A stretch of 64,000 nt of DNA from Owenia fusiformis. Its lineage: Eukaryota; Annelida; Polychaeta; Sabellida; Oweniidae. Below the pieces are notes generated by a model, which was given only the letters and a program-made list of their open reading frames with translations, had not been told where the DNA came from and did no database searches. A program made the position numbers and the translations under genes. Shown in pieces: positions 39,776 through 52,400 of this stretch. Location: NCBI GenBank assembly GCA_903813345.2, contig CAIIXF020000007.1:34566538-34630537 (forward strand), written 5' to 3'. Each line of letters begins with the position of its first letter. Position 1 is the stretch's first letter.

Positions 39776-39856
39776 TTATTCGAAATGAACGTGGAGCTCG
39801 TCATCAAAATTGTCATCATCACCGTCAACAGACCTTCGCCAACTATTTATGAATAC
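39776..39856 (-). other. Candidate terminal coding exon, minus strand
   Basis: After a good 3' splice site (ATCTTCCAG), 26 phase-0 codons run to TAA. They encode an acidic tail that includes SVDGDDDNFDDELHVHFE. The unbiased look of this peptide and the splice site suggest a real last exon. The rest of the gene is not identified; the only other minus-strand candidate nearby is at 40330-40422, and the two cannot be joined because that one ends in a stop. Confidence 0.25.
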
Positions 39857-40329
39857 CTGGAAGATAAATTAAACCCTTAATTATTAACTTTTAAGTGTTA
39901 ACAATAAAACAAGAAACTGCATGCATAACATGAATTTTAAACATCCGGGTATAAACGCATTGTTGGTCGCCTAGGTAGCATTCGTCAATTCAACTGACGG
40001 CTGAAGGATTCACCAACTAGGTTAATTCATGTCCAACTCATTTAATTATGAATAGTGACTGGAGATTCCTTCATTTATGTTTAAAATGGCTTAAAAAGTA
40101 GGTTAAACCATCAGCCGTCATCCGTCAGGTGAATCCAACTCATTTATCTCATGAGTAGTACCTGCCAATATAAGTAATTGAGTTTACCACTGATAAAAAG
40201 TAGGTTTAACCACCAGCCGGCAATTGAATTCATGAATGCAACCTTAGTTCTGAATTATTTCTGAACTGTTTCTGCTGAATCCCATGATGCGTTTTACACC
40301 TTTCCTCGAGTGAAGACCCCTGCCCTTCT

Positions 40330-40422
40330 TTACGTTGTGCCTTCCTCGCATGTGTCCATGTATGTATAACCCCAAACTTCACATGTCCCGCATGTCTGCA
40401 GCATTCCATTCATAGAAAGAAC
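40330..40422 (-). other. Candidate coding exon, minus strand
   Basis: After the 3' splice site TTTTTTACAG, phase-0 codons encode a short Cys-containing peptide (TCGTCEVWGYTYMDTCEE) ending at TAA. It could be the end of an unidentified minus-strand gene, or chance. The family is unknown. Confidence 0.2.
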
Positions 40423-40771
40423 CTGTAAAAAAGAATATAATATTTAGCAGATGAGATATCAAACGGTGACTGAGACATCAAATGTTTTAACCACGGGCCG
40501 GGGTTAAACACTGTACTTGCTTAAAATCATACAAGATGGGGCATGCAGGCTAAATTAATATGGGTATTCGGGAAAGCCCGGACGCGACAATAATTATTGT
40601 CCTATGATTGAAACAGGGAAATCCAGGGGAAATCAATCTAACAAGGTTAATTAATTGAACCTCAAGAGTGCTCTATTTATAACGTCATTGTCCAATTTGT
40701 ATATGTCAATCGAATGACGTCATTGTTATAATGATCTGATGACGTCACACGCAAAACTACTGAAGTGGAAA

Positions 40772-42279
40772 ATGGCGGAACATCAAGGACAAGACGTAAG
40801 TTAAGATTTTGATCTATTTATAGTGGTCCTTGTCACTTATTATCTATATCTTTATCAATAAATCCCTTTGACTTTGAAGTTATTTGTAAAATCATCGTAA
40901 ATCTAGAATATTTCATCCAAGGGTCCGTACAAATTCACGGCACCTGATTATGGAAAATTTCAGTGGGTCTCTCACAATTTGTTTTACAAGCAACAACATT
41001 TACCAAGGTAATCAACTCATTCCATGGATGGAATGATTTCATGCAAGACCTGTGTCCAAAGAGACGTCTTTGACATCATGGATCATAGATGCGCCATTCA
41101 CATCCAATGGAGATTAGACAATAGACCTAAACAATCTTGTAAATAAAAACTATTTTCTGGATTCAGCATGTATGCATAAGCTTACACATATTTCTTTTTT
41201 TCTGTAGACAGTTACATGAAGACTTGGCAGACGCCATTTCAGAGAACTTTGGTGCAGGTGAAGGCCGAGTAGAGAGATTATCTCCAATGAAATCGGTAAG
41301 TATAGGCTATACTTGTAATACTATGTAATATGTATTGAATCTTTGAAGTCACGTCAAGAATTATTATAGTAAATAGTTAAAGATAATGCATTGCATTATC
41401 CTGCTCCAAATAACTGACGTTACTTTAATCAAACCAGTCAACTCTTACACGTACACTTACTCATTTGATTCAATGATGTGAGCTCATGTTCGGCGTTTTT
41501 ACCGTAATTGAAAATCCAGTACAATGCATGTTATTGGCGTACGTACATACTAGATCTTTTATATCCATGTTAAGAAACTTATAGTATTCTATTTTTATGT
41601 TGCAGTTGATCTTCAGAGGAACTTCTTGGGAGCCAGAACAGACATGTTAGGGGAGAGATATAATAGATCTGACCAAAATGACCTTTGGGCTTTGGCCAAG
41701 AAGTGAATCAACCTGTTTACGAAAGCAGAGGAAACATCCCGAAGGTTCGCGCGTATATTAATTAAAAATAACGTTACAAATTATACTTGGTGAACAAAGT
41801 ACATTACGCCATCTGGCCATAAATCATAGAATCTCGGTCTTTATTCTTAAATAAGTCTATATTCATTGTTCCAAGTTTTGATAGCGATCTTATCTGAGTA
41901 TATTTTGAAGATTCAATGTTTATATTCAAGGTACTCCAACATATCCAAGAGCACAGTCGGATAATCTACTGGCAGCAAGGAAGGCTAGAGAGCAGGTGAG
42001 TTGTCAGTGAATAGACTAGTAGTCGCAGGTTTTATCATCACCAAGCCAATTCTAATTTTAAGTTATTTCACATTATTCACATATTATTAGCTTCGAGGTT
42101 AAATGAAGTTTTCTTGAATCTTAAGAAAAGGTGTTTATTAAACGCCAATCAAGACGTTGAACGTCTTTTTATCGGATAGCTTCTTGCGCAAACCTTTGAA
42201 AGATGCATAATGATAATATGAACACATACTTAGTTTATATTTTTTATCATTTCAGGAAATCCTGCCCAACAAACGATGA
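40772..42279 (+). CDS. Small multi-exon gene of unknown function (third exon unresolved)
   Basis: Supported exons: 40772-40795 (MAEHQGQD, then GTAAGT), 41212-41295 (LHEDLADAISENFGAGEGRV onward, then GTAAGT), 41931-41995 (phase 1, TPTYPRAQSDNLLAARKAREQ, then GTGAGT) and 42256-42279 (EILPNKR, stop). A middle exon ending at 41744 restores the phase. Starting it at 41606 after TTGCAG keeps one frame throughout but meets a TAG at 41648-41650. Starting at 41651 (TTAG|GGG) skips the stop but has a poor splice signal. Starting at 41617 gives a different frame that stops at 41704-41706 (65 aa). AATAAA near 42466 may be its polyadenylation signal. I do not recognise the protein. The full model without the stop is about 95 charged residues with no membrane segment. 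Confidence 0.45.
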
Positions 42280-42847
42280 CTTCCTCTGTTGAAGCTGTAT
42301 AAATAACATTGGACAATTGATGCAACTTTTTTATATGGTTAATAATCATTTTCAAATGTATTTTACAATATTGTAATATATTTTGTGCTTAAAAAATGTT
42401 ACACTCGTGTGTTTCTTTCATTTCATAGATGTTCTGATTATTAAAATAACACTACAGAAAATACAAATAAAAACTCTCTCGAATATTAACAGTTAACGTA
42501 CATTGAGTCCTGACAAGACAAGCATTGGATTTATAAGAGTTGGCATTGTGATGCACAAATATGTATGAACGAAATAGTTGAAATGAAATGATGGTACACG
42601 AACCAATAGTAGCAGTAGCTCATAACATAGGTATATCTTTGTCAGATGTCATAGAAATGGTAAAACGTAGAATAAAATGATTCAATCCATGATTTGATTT
42701 TTGACAGCCTCTAATATAAATTCGAATGTGCAAGTTATAAGATTAAAAGGGAAATATGCTTAATGATTTGGGGTGTAAAAGTGAAACTTTTAAAAGCATA
42801 ATTATAATTATAAACTGGATGAAATCCTAAATTACCCTGATCCTATA

Positions 42848-43035
42848 AAACGGCGCTGTACGGTACCGTTCAAGAAACAACGTTGTACAATACTGTTCAA
42901 ACAACGTTGAACGGCGCTGTTTCTCAAACAACGTTGTACAACACTGTACTCGAACGACACTTGTCAACGTTGTTCAAACGACGTTGTACAACGTTGTTAA
43001 CAACGTTGTACAGCGTTGTTAGATGATGATGCGGA
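42848..43035. repeat. Palindrome-rich array of AACGTTGTACAACGTT-type words, copy 2
   Basis: Same vocabulary as 32190-32445 (ACAACGTTGTACAACACTGT, AAACGGCGCTGT and others) in about 190 bp. It ends with ATGCGGATTGGGGGTGT, which resembles the reverse complement of the CACCCCTACACAGCCAATC flank of copy 1. It lies just upstream of DNAJC10. Confidence 0.8.
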
Positions 43036-43479
43036 TTGGGGGTGTATTCAGAAGGTCTAAACTCCAAAAGTAGACACTTCATTTTTTCTGTACTCAGAGC
43101 AAAAATGTCTGATGTTTAAAGGACCTCTCAAAACCAGGATATAAATCGAGCACCTACCTTGATTCCCAATCAGCTACCTTTTGACTTCTACAGATAGTCT
43201 AACAATTTTGATTCTGAGGAGATCTTAATAATCTAAAATGTATCTTTCATAGACATTTATTGGATTTTGAATGTACATGTGTATCTTTATCAACCAACAT
43301 ATATTAATTGAACTCTTACAGTAATAGGCTAACTAGACAAAACGATTTCTCTGAATCAGAGTGTTGACTAAATCAAGCTCAAACAAAGGGTCATTAGTTT
43401 GACGACATTTTGGTTTTTCAGAATAGCTGGTAGAGACAGACCAAGAAGCGCATGAGCCAAAGATCAATTGAAAGCCAAG

Positions 43480-46400
43480 ATGAACTTATCGAGGACATTA
43501 GGAATTGAATGTTTAACTATACATTCAGTGTATATAGGAGTATTAGTGTTGACGCTTATGCAACTAGTGACTGCAGAGGATTATTATGAACTGCTAGGAA
43601 TAGACAAAAGTGCCAATAATAGAGAAATTAGAAAAGCTTTCAAAAAATTAGCGCTATCGGAGCATCCAGATAAAAATCAGGTAAGGCATACATTTATCAG
43701 TAACCAAGGCATCTAGTGTTTCAAACAGCTAAATAGCCAAGTCAGTTATTCATTCATGGTTTGAATGATTGATTACTTTTTTCATGTTTCCATAGCCTAT
43801 TCATAAATGTTTTTTACTCATCCCAAATAAAACCAGAACTATAGATTTACAGGTTCTCTTTCAATGAATTGCTGATGCGTGGTTTAGATCCAATACACAT
43901 CTTTTCAATGTTCACATTGTATTATCAGCGGTCTAATTCATGTACAGTACATGATTAGGTTTCATATGAAAAAATTCTTAAATGAAAACCTTCTAAATGA
44001 TAAAAGCATCGATTGAGACCTTTTTTACATACTTCATTTTATATGTGTGCTGTTATTTTTTAGAGATGCCTATAGTATACAGTAATATGCTTTTATCATG
44101 TTATTTCCTTATTATTTTCAACTCTGGTTTGAAGAATTTTATTTGCAGGGTCTGTCAATTCTGCTTTAAATGTCAGTAAATTGTAAAGTTATCTCTTATT
44201 GTTTAAATTCTTTACCACTTCCATGTTAAATGTCATAAAATTAGGAAAAAGTGATTAATTTTTTCCACTTGACAATAGCACACCTGAATTCCTGACAACA
44301 ATAAAGTCAGATACCGTTGCCACAGGTTCCTATTCAATTCGATTTTTATCAACATAACAGTTACTGTTTAACAGAGCACATAGATTAAACTCCTTTGGTA
44401 GAACGATCAATCAGTCTTTCTACTCATTGTATTAAATATGTTCTACCATCGAAATAACGCCTTTAGTTTTACCGATCACAATATGACATGGGACAATGGA
44501 TACTGTATTTCAGATCTGTCCTTTCTCTGCTAATTATTTGAAATCCAGATTCCGTTGTCATTGATGATATGGAAGACAGTATATTATGGTGATTCATGAC
44601 CACATTTGATCAAAATTGGGATTTCATATAATACACCATCACAAGAGCTTAATACATGCACAGAATTAGCGATGATAAAGTCCCATGAAATGAGGACCAA
44701 GTGATTGAAGAGTTAAAGCGACGGTTATGTCCGCCATTTGTGACAACGGTATCTGACTTTACCATTGTCAGGGTATTCCGGTGTGAATAGCCTGTTTTAG
44801 AGCTAAATGTGTCTATTGTTAATAAATAATACCATGATTTATGATGGTGTATTTTATTGATTCTCGTGTATTTCTGATACAGAATACATGTACATCTGAA
44901 ACTGAAAATGGAAATGCAATTTCAGGGCTTGCATTAATGGCGTCCCATACATGTTAAGGACTCAAAAATAATTTGGAGGACGCAAAAATTGAAAATATTT
45001 CCGTTTTTTGGACACAAATTTTTTTAGGCCAATACTACGATGTGTTTACAACGATACCTAACAAAAACAAATAATTATGATCTCTCACCTTTATTTGAAT
45101 CGTAAATAAGGCTCAACATGTTGAATATTTACAAATAATCATGATTCTCTCGAATTTTTTCGACTTTGTTTATTTTTAGATTTGAAACCATGACACGCCA
45201 CAGTTTTTCCTATTCAGAAACAAATATTAGGTTATTCATGAAATAAAATGTATTCATTGTCGAATGAACTAACATGCATTTATTCAGTCCGTACTTAACG
45301 TTTACTTCCGTTTTAAATTCGCGGCAAGAAATCAAAAACTGAAAAATAGGGGACACACTTTTTTTTCAAAGGACACACTTTTTAAAAAAATTGCGTCCTT
45401 GGGGGTCATAAATTTTCTAACCTAATGCAAGCTCTGCAATTTTAACATTTTATTTTAAGCTGATAACTCTGAATGGTTGTTTTTGTCTGAGTTAGTTCAT
45501 ACTTTCTTTTTGAAACAGTTTCCAGGATAATAACAGTTTTTGAATGCCATTTTCATATGCATGCACTGTATTGACTGTATTTAATTATTCAAAAGGACAT
45601 ATTATGATTTGACATAATTTTCCAAGTGCTACTAAATATATATTTCTAATGTGCATGCACTATTCATGTATTTTTTTTATTCCTCACCACTCACTTGTAG
45701 GAGATACATTGTTTTTATGATATAACATTATAGCCTTTTCCCTATATTTTATGGAAAGTCAAACCCTTTATTTTGCACTGATACAAGTTGTGTACTAATC
45801 CTACAAGTGCTATATTTTTATATAAATGTAGATCTTTGCCCAACCCAGGAATCAAACTTGGTAACCTCTTAAAAACGATTCTAAAATTTGAGCTTTAAGA
45901 TCAAAGGAAAATAATTCATGAGCACTATAGATCTCTGTGACAGTATTACAGAAGAGCATGACATTGGAGTCATCCCTATTCACATTTCCATATCATATTA
46001 TATCAAGCATTGGTAATGCTGTATTGTTCCTAACTTCCTATCATGATATATGAAAAATACATTTACGGTGTATCAATAGCAAATAGACAGTTAGATCGAT
46101 GCTAGGTTGCTATGTTATTTATGATTTGTTTAAACACTTCACTAAAGTACTCTACTTGAGTTAAGTGTTTGTATTAGTTACTGTTCATTAATAAAATCAC
46201 TTAAATAATTTATTATTGATTTTATTAATCTACAAATCATTTCATCAAAGGATAATTTGTGAGAGTTTGTATTTTTTCATCCCATGTATTGACCATATTA
46301 TGTTGGTTGATATATATATATATCTGGCTTTATATGGAATATTACTTTTGAAATATGAACAGGTATTCAACTTAAAGAATGAAACATTTTTGTAGTACAT

Positions 46401-49400
46401 GTACCAGATGAATCTGTAAATATTTTCACTTTTCAATTTTGTGATAAAATGCATTGTTCAAGGTTAGTTAACCATTTTATAAAGAATTACCTCTCACTAT
46501 TACCTTTTTAGGGGATGCATGTTTTTCCTCATTCCCCCTACCACCTAATCCAGTTTGTGCAAATTTTATATTTACATCTAAATAGCTCACACCTTAATTA
46601 ATTCATTATTTTTCATAGGATGACCCAAAAGCTCATGAAAAATTTGTGAGAATAACTACGGCGTATGATGTACTGAAGGATGAAGAACTCAGGAAGAAAT
46701 ATGACATGTATGGAGAGGAGGGTCTCAAAGATGATCACAATCAACAACATGGCTATAGGAGCTGGAACTTCTATGATCAAGAATTTGGTAAGTGGAGGCC
46801 TGTGTCAATTTGGAGGTAGAGCCTAAATAATGAAAAATTAACTAATTTGGAAATAAAGTGTTTCCAGTAGACTTTTGTTGAAATATATTTTACTCAGGTA
46901 TTGTCAGTCGATATGTTACGACATGCGCAAAGCTCTATTTAGTGATATTTTCATTTCAAATATGGCAGCCAATCCGATGTCTGACGACCCTTACAAAGAA
47001 TCTAGGCAGTGTGCATTTTTACCTCCTGTGAAATAACAAGTGGAATTTAGTAGTTGTTTTGTGTTTTATTATCATTCTGCATCGTAATTCTATGTGATGT
47101 GGTGTCAAAATGTCAGCAGAATTACATATCCATACGATAATCGAGTGAATTAGATAACAGATTTTTCGAAAACCGGTCTCCTGCTAAGAGTGTAAAAACT
47201 TGTATTAACATGCTCAAAAGTGAAAATGTTCAGAATCTTGGAATTTCGTTCGAGAGCTAGTAATGTTTGCTCCGGCCTTCGTCATAAGTGTTCATCAGAC
47301 TTCACGCATGCTCAGGAGAAACCATCAACCAATAATGTTTATAAATCAATTTTGCGCATGCGCTTTACAAGGGTAAAGAAATTCGTATTTATAAACGAAC
47401 CAATTTGAGATATATCAGTCGGAGAAATCTGACGATCTACGAAACTCACTTCAAAAAATCAAATGTGGACTGACCGACTGACGGCGTATTCTACTATGCT
47501 GGGATCTAAGATTTTCAGTACAGATAAAGTCTTTTATGTTCTTTTGAATGAGGGAAGTCTCTAGTTCAAATGACAATAGTATCAACTTGAACAAAAGTTG
47601 AGTTTTGACGAAAAAATTTATATGCACAGAAGTCCCATTTTCGTTGTACCATATTGACTGTTGTTGCATCCTTGAATTTTACTCATAAGTGGACTTCCTA
47701 TTATTATTATACAAAAGTTGATTGTTGAAAGTTTATTTCTGCCTGTGTTAACGATGAAAGTTTGAAACTCCTCCATGGAGCTTGATTTAAAATAATTGAT
47801 CTAGAAAAGTCATGTTCTTTAATGAAGATGACAGTAAAACAGACTTTAACATGCAATTTCACAAATGTATAATATTATTAATTTCAGGTATTTATGATGA
47901 TGACCCAGAGGTGATAACACTCAGTAAAACAGACTTTGGTGAGTAACTCAAAGACTGTCCTCATTTTGTGATAAAAAGAATAAGGACAATTTATTATGTA
48001 TCTGTAATATTTTATATTAACTAGTGAATGATACAATTAAATTACAAAATGTCTCATTCCTTAAATGTACCAAGATCTTTGAATCTCAAAGTGTAAATAT
48101 AAGTTCATTTGATTTGATTTCACATATTTATATTCAACTTATATTTAAGAAAACAGAAGTTGTGTCATTTGAAATTGAAGTTATTTAACATAATTGTTAT
48201 TCTTATATTTCAGAGCAATCGGTAGAAGGCACGGATGATATCTGGTTTATCAACTACTATTCTCCTCAGTGTTCCCATTGCCATGAGCTTGCTCCTAGTG
48301 TAAGTTCCATTTGATATCTGGTTTATCAACCATTATTCTCCCCAGTGTTCCCATTGCCATGAGCTTGCTCCAAGTGTAAGTTCCATTTGATATCTGGTTT
48401 ATCAACTACTATTCCCCCCAGTGTTCCCATTGCCATGAGCTTGCTCCTAGTGTAAGTTCCATTTGATATCTGATTTATCAACTATTATTCTCCCCAGTGT
48501 TCCCATTGCCATGAGCTTGCTCCTAGTGTAAGTTCCATTTGATATCTGGTTTATCAACTACTATTCCCCCCAGTGTTCCCATTGCCATGAGCTTGCTCCT
48601 AGTGTAAGTTCCATTTGATATCTGGTTTATCAACTATTATTCTCCCCAGTGTTCCCATTGCCATGAGCTTGCTCCAAGTGTAAGTTCCATTTGATATCTG
48701 GTTTATCAACTACTATTCTTCCCAGTGTTCCCATTGCCATGAGCTTGCTCCTAGTGTAAGTTCTATTTGATATCTGGTTTATCAACTACTATTCTCCCCA
48801 GTGTTCCCATTCCCATGAGCTTGCTCCAAGTGTAAGTTCCATTTGATATCTGATTTATCAACTATTATTCTCCCAAGTGTTCCCATTTCCATGAGCTTGC
48901 TCCTAGTGTAAGTTCTATTTGATATCTGGTTTATCAACTACTATTCTCCTCAGTGTTCCCATTGCCATGAGCTTGCTCCTAGTGTAAGTTCTATTTGATA
49001 TCTGGTTTATCAACTACTATTCTCCTCAGTGTTCCCATTGCCATGAGCTTGCTCCTAGTGTAAGTTCCATTTGATATCTGGTTTATCAACTACTATTCTT
49101 CCCAGTGTTCCCATTTCCATGAGCTTGCTCCTAGTGTAAGTTCAATTTGATATCTGGTTTATCAACTACTATTCCCCCCAGTGTTCCCATTGCCATGAGC
49201 TTGCTCCTAGTGTAAGTTCCATTTGATATCTGGTTTATCAACTACTATTCCCCCCAGTGTTCCCATTGCCATGAGCTTGCTCCTAGTGTAAGTTCCATTT
49301 GATATCTTTATTATCAACTACTATTCTTCCCAGTGTTCCCATTTCCATGAGCTTGCTCCTAGTGTAAGTTCGATTTGATATCTGGTTTATCAACTACTAT

Positions 49401-52400
49401 TCTCCTCAGTGTTCCCATTGCCATGAGCTTGCTCCTAGTGTAAGTTCCATTTGATATCTGGTTTATCAACTACTATTCTCCCCAGTGTTCCCATTGCCAT
49501 GAGCTTGCTCCTAGTGTAAGTTCCATTTGATATCTGGTTTATCAACTATTATTCTCCCCAGTGTTCCCATTGCCATGAGCTTGCTCCTAGTGTAAGTTCC
49601 ATTTGATATCTGGTTTATCAACTATTATTCTCCCCAGTGTTCCCATTTCCATGAGCTTGCTTCTAGTGTAAGTTCTATTTGATATCTTTATTATCAACTA
49701 TTATTCTCCCCAGTGTTCTCATTGCCATGAGCTTGCTCCTAGTGTAAGTTCTATTTGATACCTAGTTTATCAAGAGCTTGCTCCTAGTGTAAGTTCAATT
49801 TGATATCTGGTTTATCAACTTTTATTCTCCCCAGTGTTCCCATTGCCATGAGCTTGCTCCTAGTGTAAGTTCCATTTGATATCTGGTTTATCAACTTTTA
49901 TTCTCCCCAGTGTTCCCATTGCCATGAGCTTGCTCCTAGTGTAAGTTCTATTTGATATCTGGTTTATCAACTACTATTCTCCCCAGTGTTCCCATTGCCA
50001 TGAGCTTGCTCCTAGTGTAAGTTCTATTTGATATCTTTATTATCAACTACTATTCTCCCCAGTGTTCCCATTTCCATGAGCTTGCTCCTAGTGTAAGTTC
50101 CATTTGATATCTTTATTATCAACTACTATTCTCCCCAGTGTTCCCATTTCCATGAGCTTGCTCCTAGTGTAAGTTCTATTTGATATCTGGTTTATCAACT
50201 ATTATTCTCCCCAGTGTTCCCATTTCCATGAGCTTGCTCCTAGTGTAAGTTCCATTTGATATCTAGTTTATCAAGAGCTTGCTCCTAGTGTAAGTTCCAT
50301 TTGATATCTGGTTTATCAACCATTATTCTCCCAAGTGTTCCCATTGCCATGAGCTTGCTCCTAGTGTAAGTTCCATTTGATATCTGGTTTATCAACTACT
50401 ATTCTCCCCAGTGTTCCCATTGCCATGAGCTTGCTCCTAGTGTAAGTTCCATTTGATATCTGGTTTATCAACTATTATTCTCCCCAGTGTTCCCATTTCC
50501 ATGAGCTTGCTCCTAGTGTAAGTTCAATTTGATATCTGGTTTATCAACTATTATTCTCCCCAGTGTTCCCATTGCCATGAGCTTGCTCCAAGTGTAAGTT
50601 CCATTTGATATCTGATTTATCAAGAGCTTGCTCCTAGTGTAAGTTCCATTTGATATCTGATTTATCAAGAGCTTGCTCCAAGTGTAAATTCCATTTGATA
50701 TCTTTATTATCAACTACTATTCTCCCCAGTGTTCCCATTTCCATGAGCTTGCTCGTAGTGTAAGTTCCATTTGATATCTTTATTATCAACTACTATTCCC
50801 CCAGTGTTCCCATTGCCATGAGCTTGCTCCTAGTGTAAGTTCCATTTGACTTGTATGTATTGAATTAATCCATGGTTGTCGACATCAGTTTAAGATTATG
50901 TAGCATTTGTGCTCAATATTGCACTATATAGTTTTATTTTGATTACTAACAGCCTTTTCTTCCATTGTTTCATAAAGACTGTATTCTCCAAGTAAAGATA
51001 TTATGAAAGAATGAAAATTCTTTTTGAATAGTTGTTTGTACATGATTAATTAATGTGTATTTCTTTGACTCATTGTACCAACTGGGTATTGTGTATTCCA
51101 GTGGCGAGAACTTGCTCGTGAGCTTGAAGGTGTGATCCGTATTGGGGCAGTGAACTGTGAAGATGACTGGTATCTCTGTAGACAACAGGGGATTAGGTCA
51201 TACCCCTCTCTTCTCATGTACCCACAGGTAGGAGTTTCACATGATTTAGTTCTCAATGTTGCCATCTTTCTAGCTTTGTATAAAGTGTCTATTCTGATTA
51301 GTGTGTACTCATGTGAAGCACACATACGGATAATGAACCTCTAAATAACCCTTATGGATCAGTATAAAACAAAGTTTTATAAATGACATGACAGGCTATT
51401 TATGAAAATTATGTTGAATAAGAAAAGTAAAACTGTTTTAATTAAATAATTTCAAAATGGTGTATCCATAAACTACATAAACATACTCCAAGGTTTTATA
51501 ACAGTAGTGCTTTAAACCACAACTTTCTAATGGAACTCTTCTAAAGGGACATTATCTTGTAATATATTTGCTGAAAATCTTGCTTTTAGTTACTTTTGAA
51601 TTGATGTTATTTTTGAAATATCTGAATCCAAAAAATAAAAGAGTATTTAATGTTTCAACAATTCCCTTACAAATTTTCCAGAAAGAGAAATACTATGGGG
51701 AAAGGTCTCGCTCAGAGCTGCTTAAGTATGCCCTGAAGCAGGTAAGAAGTTGTTTTGCTTATTAACAAGAATATTATTTTTAACCTTGATATTTTTATTA
51801 ATGGATACGATAAATTTTCACCCTCTTATACGATATACAATATCCCTATACACCCCCAATAATCCGGATGCTAAGTATGCTGAGTATAGAATAGCAAATA
51901 GTTACTTACCTGACTTGGTTATGGATTAAGATGGCATGGTCAATGGTCATACACAAACTCAATTTTATTCAGACACTTGTTTGTAATTCTCATATATTTT
52001 CATCAGGTATGTACTAGTGGTGCAACTCGCAAGAAAAATGCTACTCGAGTAGAAAGTGTGAAAATGCCACTGTAATCGAGTACCAATCGCAAAAATGAGG
52101 GAAAAATTTAAAAAAAATAAAAAACTCACCTAGTCGACTGTTTGAAGACTAAATAGATACAATTTCTTCGTTTCTTCTATATGTCATTGATGTTATATAT
52201 AGTTTGTATCAATTTAGTGAGAATAAATGTAGTTATTCATGCCATAATTGTGTTTGTTTGTTTGTTTTTAAATATTTTCATTTTGTTTGCGGAATCGATA
52301 CTTTGTTTCGTTCAGTGCATCCAAAAATGATCATTCCCGGGGTATGAGATCGTTGTTTGGGAATTCAATGCCTACTCGAGTTTCAAAAAACGTACTCGAG

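Noticed and set aside
42848-43035. Site-specific recombination (att-like) sites
   Set aside because: The GTACAACGTTGT words superficially resemble phage att cores, but they occur as many diverged inverted copies with no integrase or prophage context.
48237-50850. Tandem duplicated thioredoxin domains (many true exons)
   Set aside because: Each unit carries only 63 bases of exon 4; a whole Trx domain is not repeated, and continuous translation is broken by stops. Only the microexon hypothesis remains.
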